Assembly: GCA_002794785.1 (NCBI GenBank)
Contig: NBBA01000015.1
Span: 868,001 to 932,000 of the forward strand
From: Coniferiporia sulphurascens
Taxonomy: Eukaryota; Basidiomycota; Agaricomycetes; Hymenochaetales; Hymenochaetaceae
DNA: 64,000 nt
Direction of reading: 5' to 3'
Shown: positions 1-14,540 of the stretch, in pieces
How the letters are laid out: every line of letters starts with the position of its first letter
Numbering within the stretch: position 1 is the stretch's first letter
The notes under the pieces: generated by a model
Database searches by the model: none
Seen by the model: the letters and a program-made list of their open reading frames with translations, nothing else
What the model was told of the DNA's origin: nothing
Program-made: the position numbers and the translations under genes

Positions 1-2750
1 CGGCTGCCCATGCGAGTGAGGGTGGGCGTAATAAGGCCGCGCATGCAGCGCACACGCCGGCGTCTGCCCATGTCCAACCTGTCCATATCTCCCAAAGTCC
101 GTCCCAGCGTCCCCGACAGCAGCAGCAGCAGCAGCGCCAGCAGCACTAGTAACAGCAACCGCAACCGAAGGCGACCCAATAGGCGACCGTCCACGCACAG
201 CAGGGGGGTGCGAAACAGGAGGGTCAGCCTCCCGATCCCGCACCGCTCCATCATCGTCTTCCCGCTCCTCGTCATGTCCGTGCGGGGGTAATCCATATCC
301 ACGTCCTTGCCCCGTCGCGTCCTCCTCTCCCTCCATTATCGTCGTTGTTGTTGCCGTTGCCGTTCCCGATCCCTCGGCCTCCAAACCCACACCCGAACCG
401 CCCGTAACGCGGCGCCAGAACTTGCGCAGGCCCTTCCTCTTCCTCGGGTCGTTCTCCCCATCCGGACTAAGACCAGGACTAGGACCTCCGTCGTCCGGGC
501 TATGCGCGCCGCCAGCCTCAGCTGCAGCACCAGCGCCAGCGAGACGAGGGAGGCTCCGACTCCTCCTCGGCGCGCGGGTCGAAGACGCGGACGAAGACAA
601 ACCAAAGGCAGGCCCAATATCCAACACCTCCTCCAAACTCGTCTTCCGCACTCCACCAGCACCAGCACCATTCCCTTCTCCCTCCAACAACGCATACTTC
701 TTAACCGCCTTCCTCTTCCCGCTCCTCGCCATCTTCTCCAACTTGCTGCTATTCACATTCTTGTTCTTATTCGGGGCCGTAAAGTTGCCCGCCCCACCGC
801 GTCCAGTCCTATGCGTCGCCGCAGCCCGCCGCCTCGACTCTTCTATCAGCGCGCGTTCCTGCGCCTCTGTCCGTGCTGCCGTCTGCCGCACGAGCGCTGC
901 TGTCGTCGGGAAGAGGCCTGTTTAATGCGTCACGCATGTGCGTTAGTAAACGGCGGAGTAAACAGAGAGAAAGAAGAAAACTAACCAGCATCAACAGCAC
1001 CATCCCCCGCCTTCCTATAAACACCGACACCCCCTCTCCCCGTCCGCGAAACAACAACCCTGCCCATAACCCCTCCCGCATTCGCATCACTCTCCATCCT
1101 CGCTATCCGCCCCACCTTCGCGAGCGCAGCGTCCGCACCGGCATCGCCAATCTCACCGCCACCCGCGGCAGCGGCAGCCCGGATCCGCTCAGTGAGGGAA
1201 GAGCGTACCCGCGTGTCCTCGCGAAGGTGCGTAGCGTAATCTGGGCCCGCGCTGTTGCTCGCGTTGCTGGACGAGGAGGTGTTGGTGTTGGAAGAAGTGT
1301 TCGTACCGCTCGAGAATGCTGTTAGCGCGGTGTATGTCGACAAGTGTGCTTGTGCAGCGGCTGCCGCGGCTAAGCAGTCCTCGCACGTTTCGTGCGGTGC
1401 GCCGTCTCCGTCGATGCCGATATTGATATCGAGTTCCGGATCCGGATAACGCTCTTCCAGATCAAGATTTGCAATCGCCAACGCCTCAGCCTGCGCCTGC
1501 GCCTCGGCGTCCTCATCCGCCTCGTCGAGCGACGCGCGCGCAACAGACATGACAGACGGCGCAGACGCATAGCTATACGCGCGCGCGGGGTGTCCGAACG
1601 CCGTGAGGGAGAGTGCGGACGTGGAGCGGATGGAAGCGCCGCTCCCTGTCCCTGTCCCTGTGCTCGCGCTCGTGCTCGTTCCCGTGCTGCCGCCGCTCAT
1701 AGCAGACTCGGCGATCGACCCGAGGATGGAAGCTGCGCCCGAACCCGAGCCGGAGACGGAGGTGAAGGACGTGCGCGGGGAGTGCATGTGGGAGTGGAAG
1801 AAGTACGCTGAAGGCGAGGGCGGGGACCCTGCTCCTAGGCCGAGGGCGGCGGCTGCGTTGGCGGAGGCCTTGGACTGGTTTTTGGCGCGGATGTTGCCGA
1901 GGCCGCCGCGTCCGGAGGAGGGGACCTGGATCTGCGTGGGCGGGGGAGGAGAGGACGGAGGGGAAAGAGGGAAGAAGTCGGTCAGCATTTTTATTTTTAT
2001 TATCGCGCGGCGCAGGAGGCGAGAGCGGGAAAAGGGGGGGATTGAAACGAAGGGGGGGCCGGCGAGAGGTGGGAGAGATAAGGAGGGAAAGAGGGCGAGG
2101 ATATTATATGCGTTTATCTATGCGCGGTCCACATAGACTACCGAGCGAGGCAGTGGGTTACGTGCATGGGCAGGGGCATGGTGTGCAAAAATACCGCACA
2201 CACTAGAACTCGAGCACGCTGGCGTCTATCACGAACCGGAGGTCGGGAAATACAGACACACGGACACGGACAGGCGCGTGCGCAGCATAAAGGACACTTA
2301 TCGCACGCATACAGCTGGTTGGGATTCGCAGGAGGATTGCCCAGCTCAGCCTATCCGGGAGAGGGGGGGACTGCATGGAAGCAGAATCCGTGATGGCCAT
2401 GATGACCATGATGGCGGGGACGTAAAGCAAGGGAAAGAAAGATGGGAAAACAGCGGGAGAGGGTCGGGGGTCGACGAGAGCGGAAAGGCTATCACGAGCA
2501 ATATCACATAGACGGGGTGTATGCGGTGTGCGGTAGGCTGAGCGGAATGGAGGGGACGGAAGAGACGGAAGGAATTACGCGCGACATTGCTCACCTTCTG
2601 TTTGGGCTCCTTGGGCTTCTTGTCCTTGCCGAATGCGGGGACACCGAGGAAGTGGGGGAGACGACGCGCCGGCGCGGAGTCGGAGGAGAGCGACGAGCGG
2701 TCATCGCGGTCGCGGTCGAGGACGAGGGGACGAAGGAGGGTAGCCGACAT
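1..2750 (-). CDS. Par32/DUF3602-type protein (3' end beyond the window)
   Basis: Exons: 2750-2595, 1931-986 and 917 to beyond the window edge. The first intron (2594-1932) is 663 nt, unusually long here, so a small exon could be missed. Joins are phase 0 and phase 1; the second intron has a donor GTTAGT, a TTTACTAAC branch site and an AAACAG acceptor. The protein is basic, Ser/Ala/Gly-rich and largely disordered. It carries three copies of the family signature: SGRGGLGNI at the start of exon 2, TGRGGVGVY near its end, and TGRGGAGNF early in exon 3. Repeated GRGGxGN motifs define the DUF3602 family, whose yeast member Par32 is phosphorylated after rapamycin treatment and inhibits ammonium transporters; a nutrient-signalling role here is inference. 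A poly-Ala/Ser stretch (CAG-type repeat near 120) lies close to the truncated end. An ATG at 1988 lies inside intron 1 and is an alternative start if exon 1 belongs elsewhere. Confidence 0.75.
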
Positions 2751-4782
2751 TGGGTGAGAGAGGGAGAAAGAGGGGACTAGGAGGGGGACGAAGAGAGGGA
2801 AGGGAGAGGCATAAGTAAGTACTAGGAACGATCCAGGATAAGTACGAGCAGAGCATCTTTGGCTGAGAAACGAGAAAAATGATAAGCGCGTGCGTGTGTG
2901 GAATCCGTCCGGCAGCTCTAAGGTTTTCCTTGCTCAGACCCGTCGACCCGCCTTATCGCCCGCCCTCATTGGTCCCCCCGTGTTCGCTCCCAAGCGGGCC
3001 GCCCGGGTTCGGGTTGTCGGCCGGCGCGTCGAGCGGCATTCGCGCCCACGCTGTGCAGGGGGCGTATGCGTGCAGGGCCGGAGACGCGCAGGGCGGGCTC
3101 CGGTCGTCCGAGTCGGTGACGCACAACAACGGGTGACGTCGGAAGCAGAGGGCGTCACCGCACGCGTCACTGTCACTGTCACTTCCGCGACTGAATCTTA
3201 AGCTCTTCTGCTATGATGGTCGTCCCCCTCACGTCAATTTCCAATCTGCGTCTCCCCCTGGCTTCTGCTTTCCCGTCCTGACACCCGCGGTCGTGCCTTG
3301 CACAGCTCCCGCGGACGCCTGCATCCAAAGATAGCAACTGACAAAGTACGCATAGACACATCGGGGTCGGGCCCGGCCTAAGCCAAACCAGCCCATACCC
3401 GGGCGGTGGGTGCTAGTCCTAGTCTCCACACGCATGCGCCTCCACGACGCCGGGCCCCTCCCCACTTCCCCTTTCCCGCACCAGTTCCACAGGACTTTCC
3501 CAAGTTCCCACCTTCGCCTAACCCCCCGCAGCCCCCGGACCCAGTCCCAGACCCGGTCCCGGGCGTGCAAATCCTCCGCCCTTCGCGCCTTCTAACCTTT
3601 CCTTCTCCGCTGCCCCTTTCCCAGTCCTACGCTGTAGTATGGAAAGAAAGAAATCACGATCACAATCACTTCGCTTGCCTTACTTACAAGGGACGACACG
3701 CGCCTCCAGCGTGTTTGCGCTCGTGTGGCTCCGTCAAAGTTCAACAACTACGGTCCCACCGCAGCTCCCACATGCGTCCGTTCATGTTCCATACAGTACA
3801 GTACAGTATGCCGTAAACACGTCCTCAATATACTGTTTCCGTGCCGTAGCAAGACAAGACAAGACTCTAATCACGCGCGACCTTTCTGTTTCCGTCTTCT
3901 TACACAGTATTTCGGGCTTTGCTCGGTCCCCTATGTAACCTCTCCCGTCCCGTCCCATCCCTAAAATAACCTACGCATTGCTTATCCGGGGACAGCCGCG
4001 CGGTTGCGCCTATCCTAAACGACTAGCCGGGCTAGGCCCTTTTAAGGCACCCCTACCCCTAGCGCCCGGGTACCCGCGAAAACTCTATCTGGGTACCCCT
4101 TTTGATAAGATTCCGGCTTTCCTTTTGCCGTTTTCCCTGTTTTGCTTTCCCTTTCTCCTGAGTCCTGAGTCCTGATCCCCTTGCTTTGCTTTTTCACCTT
4201 CCCTTTCGGGTATGCAGTAATCGTTCCCGTTTCCCGTTTTCCGTTCCCGTCACTGATCCCGTCTCCGTTTGAGCCCTTCTCCCCTTGGTCGGGTCGGTTA
4301 GTGCGCAGAAACGGGTACGGATACGGATACGAATACGGATGCGGACGTGGATACGTATCTTTACTACGGATAATAATACGACCTACACCGGACACCGAGC
4401 GCCGACTCATTACTCAAATCCCTCAATACATATCAGTCCGGCCTGCCGCTACGCTGTGACGCTGTGCGGACCACCGGTCCCACAGCCACAGCTCACAGCC
4501 GTGCCTGGGATCGTTAACGTTGACACCATGCACAGCTCTAGCCTCTGAGTATCGGACTCTCCTTTTTTTCTTCTTCCCTTTTTCTTCTTCTTTCTTTAGT
4601 AATGGGCGCAGGGCGGTGGGCGGTACATAGACGACAGACGGCGGATGGTCGTGATCGTGATGGACGGTGAAATGGACGGCGGGGGCGGGTGAGTGAGTAC
4701 TTGACGATCAACGCTAATATTAATATTAACGTTTCTGTTAACTTGAATGATCCCTCCATCACTAATACTAGCAACCTTCCTT

Positions 4783-4808
4783 CCGTGTCGTGTCGTGTCG
4801 TGTCGTGT
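4783..4808. repeat. (CGTGT)n microsatellite
   Basis: About five head-to-tail CGTGT units; a shorter block of the same unit recurs near 4855-4868. Confidence 0.8.
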
Positions 4809-5738
4809 TACGCCCGAGATGTCATATATTGCCATCGCCTCGCCTCGCGCCCTGTCGTGTCGTGTCCTGTACACCGTGTCGATTGATTACAGCACTAGTA
4901 CTAGCGTTAGCCGCCCGCCCGCCGTACGTCCAAGTCTTCCTGACGCTTTTCCCCGTACCGCCCCGTCCCGCGTACCATCCTGTCCCGTCGCCTCCCCCCC
5001 CTCCCCTCGGCCGCGTCTGCCCAAACAGACAGAGGACGGGGACGGTGATAGATCTAGAGCGGGGGAAAAGAACACAGAGAAGAAGGAAGGAGACAAGAGC
5101 GGGCCTAGGTCTGGGTCTGAGGCGCCCGCTGGGGGCTGCTGCTGTGCTGATTCGATTTTACTTACTTGTACAAGTGATATTGATATTAATGGTCGGGCCA
5201 AATGAGTTCGAATCGAATCGAATCAAATCACACCGAATCGGAAAGAAAGAAAGGGGGAAAGAAAGGGGGAAAGAAAGAGAAAAGAAAGAGTTGAAATTTG
5301 ATAAATTGATACATTGATAAATTGCCAGTGACAAATCCGGTGAACGGGGTAGGACGGAACGCTGAACGCTGAACGCCGAACAGAACAGGACGGAAAGAAC
5401 GAAAAGAAAAGAAAAAGACAAAGAAAAAAAAGCGGGAGTGCAGAAACAGGAACGGGATCAGGGACGGGGACGGGTAGCGAAAACGGGAACGGGAACAACA
5501 ACAACAACAACAGCAAAATTTATATTAATATTACCCCCAGATCAAGAAATCGAATGATCGGGACAGTCTGAGTCTGAGTACGAGTACGAGTTACAGGATC
5601 ATCATGAGATGATTGATGATTGCCTGGCGGACATCAAGCCCTTAATCGCTGAACGTGACGCCAGGCACGGGGAACTCGGTAATATTGGGAAGTATAGTAT
5701 ACATACTGGGAATTGGACATAGGATGCGGGATGCGGGA

Positions 5739-5785
5739 TGGATACTGGATACTGGATACTGGATACTGGATCATACTGGATACAG
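5739..5785. repeat. (GGATACT)n microsatellite
   Basis: At least four perfect 7-nt units followed by an interrupted unit. Related GGATGCG units lie just upstream. Confidence 0.85.
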
Positions 5786-6477
5786 AGCAACCACTGGCAG
5801 CCACCTTCCTCCGCTCCGAGTCATTGATATTCCTCAATCATCACGCATCCGTTCCTTTTTCTTTTTCTTCTTACAAACTGTTCCCCGCGTTTCGCGTTTC
5901 GCGTTCCTAGCTCAGCCGGAGGGAGGCGGCCTCAGGCGGAGTAAGTCCCGGGTAACTAGTACTTGTCAACCTGTTCCTGTCCCCTCCCTTCCTGCCCCTA
6001 GGCCTTTCCTACCCCTTCCATTCCATTTTTTTGTTTTACTTTTTCGTCCGGCTTATAACTTAGAGCGAGCCTCGAGTGAGGATAAAGCGAGCGAGCAAGC
6101 GGGTCCATCATGATTCCCCGGATGCAAACGACGCACGACACACGACACACGACATGCTACACACTTACGCTAACCCTATGACGAGGGTGTCGTGTTCACC
6201 TGACAGCCGGGGTTAATTGGCTTCCTCTTGGCTGTACGGGTTGGGAGGGTAGATGGACAGACGCTAGTATAGTATTACTAGTACTGGAACTGGAACTGGA
6301 ACTCCCAAACCTGCTCGCAGCGGCGCGACATCCACATCCACATAATATTCGCGGGTTCGCGCCGTATTTAGCGGACGCACGGTCAACGGTCATGGCGTCC
6401 AACTTGAAGGCGTCCTCAGTCCTCAGTCCTTTAGGTATACGTGTACTACTACTCTCAGGGTTGGAGCAGCGATTTTG

Positions 6478-6515
6478 CGATTTGCGATTTACGACTTGCG
6501 ATTTACGACTTGCGA
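6478..6515. repeat. Degenerate (GATTTGC/GACTTGC/GATTTAC) tandem repeat
   Basis: A 7-nt unit alternates between GATTTGC, GATTTAC and GACTTGC. A related TTCGAATTTG-type purine/pyrimidine array runs from about 6740 to 6850. Confidence 0.7.
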
Positions 6516-9500
6516 CGCGGACTCGGGCGCGGCAATTCGATTTAATTTTAGGAATTCTCCGGCTGGGAAGGCCTCGGGCCTTCCCCCTTGCTCCCATCAC
6601 CCATCAGCTCGTCCTTATTTCTGGGAATGTAAAAGAGGAGTGGGAATGGGAACATTCGCGCCCTAAAAACTTATTTTCTACTCTGCGCCCCTCTCCTCCC
6701 CCGCCTTCCTTCGATGTCGGCGTTCCCATTTTCGGCACTGGGATTTGAGTTTATATTTGAATTTGAATCTGGGATTTCGATTCAGATTCGAATTCGAAAT
6801 TCGAGTTCGGATTTGGATTTGGATCTGGATTTGAGTTTGGATATTGGATCATGATATCGGAGAGGGAAGGGAATGAATGCGCCGCGTTAATGCCCTTTTG
6901 TCACAGACTCACGGTGTGGCCCCCTTGTCATTGTGTTCTTGTCCCCTTGTGCCCTTCATATTGTGGTATTAATACTGTTTATTCAGTAGCGCTGGTCCCG
7001 GTACTGGTATTTCTTTTCCGAGTGTTAGTACCGAGTGGCTGTGGGTTTCCCTTTGCGTTGTCCCATACGGAACGTGAGCTCGGACTCGGACTCGGGCCCG
7101 GGCTCGGGATCAAGCACGGGTTCGGATTGGATTTGGATTTGGGGAGACGGGTTCTGGATCATGCGGAGACAGCCGCGCACGTCCATAGTCCACGGTCCAC
7201 GTCAATGCATCACAGTTATAGACCCGAACCAGTACTAGTACTCCAAGTCGGGACCGCGATTCGTGGGCCTCAGACTGTGAATCACAGCAGTAAGCAGTAC
7301 ACAGTTCACAGTTCATTGTACATACAAGATCGGAAGACGGAGACAGGCCACGACACCTGGACACGGGTGGCGTACTAGTAGGACGGAAACTCGGAGGCGA
7401 GAGCAAGTTATTTTTGATTTTTGATATTAATATTGTTTTCATTCTCTGCTAGCGGCTTACAGAAGCTTGAACGTCCTGGGCTTCCACTTACATTACAACT
7501 AGTACTGTCCTACACTAGTACTTGGAGCCCGAACCCCGGAAGGCTCCGAGATCGTGACGCGGATGCAGACGCCACGCGCGAAAATCCAGACATGGAAAAT
7601 CCCGTGTGGCTCGGCTGTTTTGACTACGCCGCATCAACCCACATGAGAATATAACCGACGGACCGATATACAGTGCGTTTGACGTGGCAGATGGGGTGTA
7701 TAAAGTTATATTACCAGCTTAAAAATGGGCTGACGTCTGCGTCCTGCGTTCTGCGCTATTAGCGCCACTATGGCGATTTTCTCCAGAGGCAATGGGACGA
7801 AATGTGACCTCCAGCCTGAGAATCAGACTATTTTCGCCGACAAATGGGATGCTGATAAGACTACCCCTCACTGACTCGAACAGAAGTTATGGATCCCAAG
7901 TGCAGTACTATGATATCCAGACCCGGCTCGGCACCGGGGCGCTAGAAGTAGAGTCGAAGGCGACCCAAACTACAAGTTCAATCTTTGATCTTTGCACCAT
8001 GCACTATTATACATATCTATACGGATCTAGTTTTTCCTTTCTCTGAGTTTCGTGGTATGTGTCGGGCCGTGTCGCTCCATTCCATTTTCATGTGTACACT
8101 ACACAGGATAGGTGTGACGCCGCGCTATTTTTGCCTTACGTCAAATTTCGACATTGGTGCTGTCTTTACTCCACCACACCCCGGATCGCGATCCCCCACC
8201 CCCGCACCCCGCATCTTTCCCCCTGTCTCACGCATCTTCGCTCGGCTCGGCAGCACGCCACGGTGCAGAGCCGTCTACGTCAGAGCAAATCCGAGCTGGC
8301 CGGATTAGCTGGCCGGGGTCTGGACCAAGCTCAATATTCTTAGCAGTGTCAGAATGGGCGAATGGAGTCATTAATGGATGTTCCCCGACCCGAACATGGT
8401 CTCGGACTGGCCTGGATGTCTAGAACAATGAAAGTTGGATTATACTAGTAATATGACGACCACTATACATCTAACCGCTGCTAGCTTAGCGTTGCCAGCG
8501 TACTGTACGTCAATGCAATCAATGCCACTGCCAACTGTCCCCCATACATGCCTTATAGTGCACGCCAACCAACAGTGTGTGGAGACGAAGAAGGAAGAAG
8601 AGTGCTCTCGGGGCTCCTCCTCCGGCACACACGATCGGCAAGCAGCGCAAATCAAGAATGGGGTCAATCTCGGGGCCTCGGGCTAGGCCACGTGGCAGTG
8701 ACTCGGACTGTGCCGGTACTACAAGTGGCTGCAACGCTGAGACTCGGACACCGTCTTCCTTTACATTGTTTCTGCTAATGTCGCCAGCGCAGCGGCGTTG
8801 CAGCGTGAAGCGAGTAAGGTTGGGATGAAGCTACTACTAGTACTGTTCGTGCTTCTGCATGACTATCTTCAAGTTCATCGGGGTTCGTTGCCGTTCATCA
8901 TGGTGGACGAGATATTCATGCTGAAAACAGTAGGCTTGAACAGGTACATGTACGTGCGTGTAAGGCCGCCTTCAATTCGTGCTTCGTCTGTGCTGCTTGC
9001 AACCGTGACGGACAGTTTCTGGATTCCATCTCATAACATGTCCTATGGGTAACGAGACGGACCAAGATGCAATCGAGTGTGTAATTTGCATATTCATGAT
9101 CATTAGTCCATTCGTCCACAATATAAATTGCTATCATGCATATGCATAAAAATCTTCTTCGCCAAGTCTATGTACAATTGGCTAATGGTCAACCCCTCTG
9201 CATCCAGTGCAACGATGGATACTTACACAAGTCAAATATCACGATGATCATCACGGAAGGAAGCACATGCCGCTCATGTGTAACGACGTGTAGCCGGTGA
9301 TGCAGTAGTTGAAAATCGGATTTAAGCACCATCAGGCCGACCGCCACTCCCGTGTGGAATCGTGGAATCGTGGGATAGCAAATGTATATCCCGCTCCATG
9401 GTAGCACTAAGTATTCCGTTATGTGAAGGAAGCGATCACAGGTAAAAGATATCAGAGATTGAAGATCCAGAGATCAGGAACGAGGGATCGGGGACCGTGC

Positions 9501-9765
9501 ACCGGGTATCGGGCGGACAGTCCCAGTCCGCCGGGATGTCCGCTCTGAAGGCGGCATCATAGTTAATGTATGATGCCGGTCGTCTCTGGCCATATCATAG
9601 GTACAGACTTCGACTTCGGGTTGCCCAGTGACCTTGTGTACTGTGGATGCGTGATGGATGATAGGAGGGAATTGATGAGCGATCGGGTCTAGCTTCGTTT
9701 TTGTGTGATGGACAGGTGTTCTCGCGAAAAGGGTGGAAAGATAATGGGGGATGAGATGAACTTAC

Positions 9766-11797
9766 AGCCTAAGACACGTTGCCTGACGTAGTTGAGTATC
9801 ATCTCCCGCGAGACGGGAGCCAGACGCAGTACGAACGACTCGCCTAGGTATCTTCAGATCCAGTGTCCGGACATTCGCGTTCGGCAATTTCAAGCGATGT
9901 ACGGGGCGTGTGGATGAGTTTGACGCTTGCGGCTCGGGAGAAGAGGGGTACGGAGTCCGGACACACCTTTCAACGTGGAGGTCCGCTGCGTAGCCCATCC
10001 CTCCGTGTGTCATTACTTCCCGTATGGGGCGTAGTTACGGGCGGTGTGATGAGCGGAAAAGGACTGAAAGATAGTCACAGCGCGGGGTCGCGTCTTGCCA
10101 GTAGCTTCGAGGTGAGGTGAGCCTCGATGTCCGCTTACCTACGCGCTCGCATGCCTCATATACCGCCTCGGCCGCGACATACTTCGCCGCATTGCAGAGG
10201 GCATAGACTCCTGTGCGAGCGGTTGCTGGGTTCCTACCCCACCATCATGGTGGTCGACCGCGCCGATGCCGATGACCTCGTCAGACCTATACCGTCGCAT
10301 GAGACGAAAAGGGAGGTGAGACCAGCACCGCAGAGTCGTCAGAGTACTGAGACGTAAGACGCACCGCTGCGCCGCGTGTAGCATGAGCATCTTAGCAGCC
10401 TCCAACGCACACCAGCTCTGCGCGGGGGGGGTGCTGGATCGCCTGGTTCTGCCCGATTGGACGTCCAAAAACGCGCCGCGTCCGCGCATAGGCTGCGGCA
10501 CGACGCAAAGCCGCATAGCCTATCGGAGGTAATTCAATTTTCGCAACGGCTACTTTGCACGCTACAGCCGCCTATGAGGCCCTACCGCTATCTTAGTGTG
10601 CATATCTAGTCCAAGAGCTTCGCCTGCGAGGAGACAGCGTTCGGCACTGGTAAAGATGTTTCCACTGGTCAGTTCCAGCGGAAGGCAATTAAGGGCCTAG
10701 ACGCACTTCATGCCATGCAAAATGATTTTAAACCCGTCGCCTTCGGAGCCAACTGGCCAGCGGAGACACCATAGCATCAGAAGTATACAGCGACTAAGCC
10801 AGGCTAGTGTCAATAGCGTGATGCTCACTCAAGTCATTCTCCGCTACTTCGAAATTGTCGAAAAAGACCTGCCAATAGCAATTACATGCTATAATAGTAC
10901 GACGATAAGCAACTCCAAGACTAACCTGATTAGCGTCGACCGCGCGCCCACCCATCTTGTGAATTGGCTGGACAACGACGCTTCCCTCATCCTTCCCCTT
11001 CGCAATGTCACGGTAGAAGAGCGATAACCCGCCAGACGGCTTGTCCTTGTCAACTTCCTCCAGCGGCGTCGTCCGCGCGAGGAGCACCATGCGGCTCGCA
11101 GCCTGTGCGTTCGTTATCCATCTAGTATTTACGTTTAGCGTTATCACAGACTAACCGGATAGCAATAGAGATTACACGCACATCTTCTGGCCAGAGACTA
11201 CGTAATGTCCTTTCCCGCCATCGACCCTCTTTTCGGCCCTTGATTTTAGTCTGAGTGTATCGAGCCCCGTATCCGGCTCTGTTACGCCAAAACAGGTTCG
11301 CTCCGCGCCAGAAATGATCGGCGGCAGATAACGCGCTTTCTGCGCGGCAGTACTGGCGAAGCGCGCGGCCTAAAAGTAGTAAGCGCTCATCGGTGTCGAT
11401 ACATACACTCCCACTGGTGTGTAACGCACATGCAAGTACCAGGATAGCCAGCCTTGGCGGGCTCACGATGCAGATCGTCTACGTACTCAGACCTCCTGGT
11501 AAGATGAGAACGAGTTCACTGTCTCGGCTAGCCGACAAGATTAAAGCACGAAACTCCCCCAAGTTCATGCGGATAACGGGAGGGTCATGATTTGAATTAG
11601 GGCCACAAATCCTACCTATCTTTCTCAGCCCAGTACTCATCCGGGAATGCCTGGCAGATCTTTTGTACCGATTCCCGCACTTCCACTTGAGTCGGCGTGA
11701 GTCCAGATTTACTCATCCAGCTAAACGACCGGATCTTGAAACCTGAACCGAGCCTAGTCATATGCTTCCGCGAAATGCGTTGACGGAGAGCCTGCAT
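9766..11797 (-). pseudogene. Acyl-CoA dehydrogenase, decayed copy
   Basis: Exon pieces of an FAD-dependent acyl-CoA dehydrogenase can be followed on the minus strand. The N-terminal piece (11797-11614) reads into EVRESVQKICQAFPDEYWAE. Next comes a piece with CFGVTEPDTGLDTL (substrate/FAD loop) and YVVSGQK, then WITNAQAASRMVLLART, DKMG-like HKMGGRAVDANQ, VFFDNFEVAENDL, GEALGL, ALRRAAAYARTRRVFGRPIG, then NAAKYVAAEAVYEACERV, THGGMGYAADLHVER and LAPVSREMILNYVRQRVLGL. This family oxidises acyl-CoA thioesters in beta-oxidation or branched-chain amino-acid breakdown. Lesions: the block normally between EYWAE and the CFGVTEP exon (helical N-domain) is largely missing; a run of eight C (10424-10431) puts the frame out by one inside the GQNQAIQHP segment; and the donor after GEALGL reads AT instead of GT. 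The final exon is not found beyond 9766. A homopolymer sequencing error could explain the C run alone, but not the other defects. Confidence 0.7.
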
Positions 11798-12430
11798 TAC
11801 AACTGTTGCTTGGATGAATACGGATCTGCTGCGATAGGCCCTAGTGACTCAGTTCCGCTCGAAAAGTTTATCGCTTAGTGAAGTCAAACTGGTGAACAGT
11901 GGTGGAAAGCACAAGAAGTGTTTAGTACTCGGTGGTTGCTCAGTGTGAGCTTTCGTCCCAACTGCTACCACAGTACCACAAACGCGGAGAAGCTTAAGGG
12001 TTCTATTGATGTGACCGCTTATAAATTATCGTGACTCTTGGCGTCACGATCAAGGCACATCTACGACTCGTCTGAGGTACCAAGTTTTCTTTGGCTTAAT
12101 CCACAGACATCGCAGCTTATGCCGGAAAGCGTTTGTAAGCACCAAGTCGGGCCCCACAGTTTAATCGTAAAAAAAATTCTAGAATACATTGTATATTGTC
12201 TTCTATTTGTATTCATCTGCACTGTCATCGAAAAGTATAGCCAAGGAGAAAAACAACTAAAGCAATCCAAAAAGAGGTTATAGGGTTATATATGCTGATG
12301 AGTGCAGATTGGAGCCAAGCGGAAACGTATGCAAGGGGATTTGTGGCTAGCTAGAAGTAGATCAGATGTGGTTTTCCTTGGTATAAAACTATATAACATC
12401 TATGACGGGGTACGAGTTCGGGAAGAGAGA
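11798..12430. other. Intergenic, no gene seen
   Basis: This stretch lies between the decayed acyl-CoA dehydrogenase and the 3' end of the kinase copy. It is AT-richer around 12,170-12,300. Nothing recognised. Confidence 0.5.

Positions 12431-14540
<2,110 letters not shown>

Larger units (their letters stand above)
2751..9765. other. Gene-poor, tandem-repeat-rich intergenic region
   Basis: No coding exon chain was recognised on either strand across about 7 kb. The right-hand side of 2751 should hold the promoter of the Par32-like gene. From 4.3 to 7.2 kb the DNA is dominated by short degenerate tandem repeats, and from 4.9 to 8.9 kb the palindrome-containing octamer ACTAGTAC recurs. Open reading frames here are short and without family resemblance. 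Confidence 0.6.

Noticed and set aside
307..984. Long plus-strand frames at the window start
   Set aside because: They are antisense to the third exon of the Par32-like gene, which has the GRGGAGN motif; GC-rich coding DNA opens the other frames.
1937..1988. ATG at 1988 as the start of the Par32-like protein
   Set aside because: The following residues are encoded by a pyrimidine tract ending in CACGCAG, a good acceptor; exon 1 at 2750-2595 joins there in frame.
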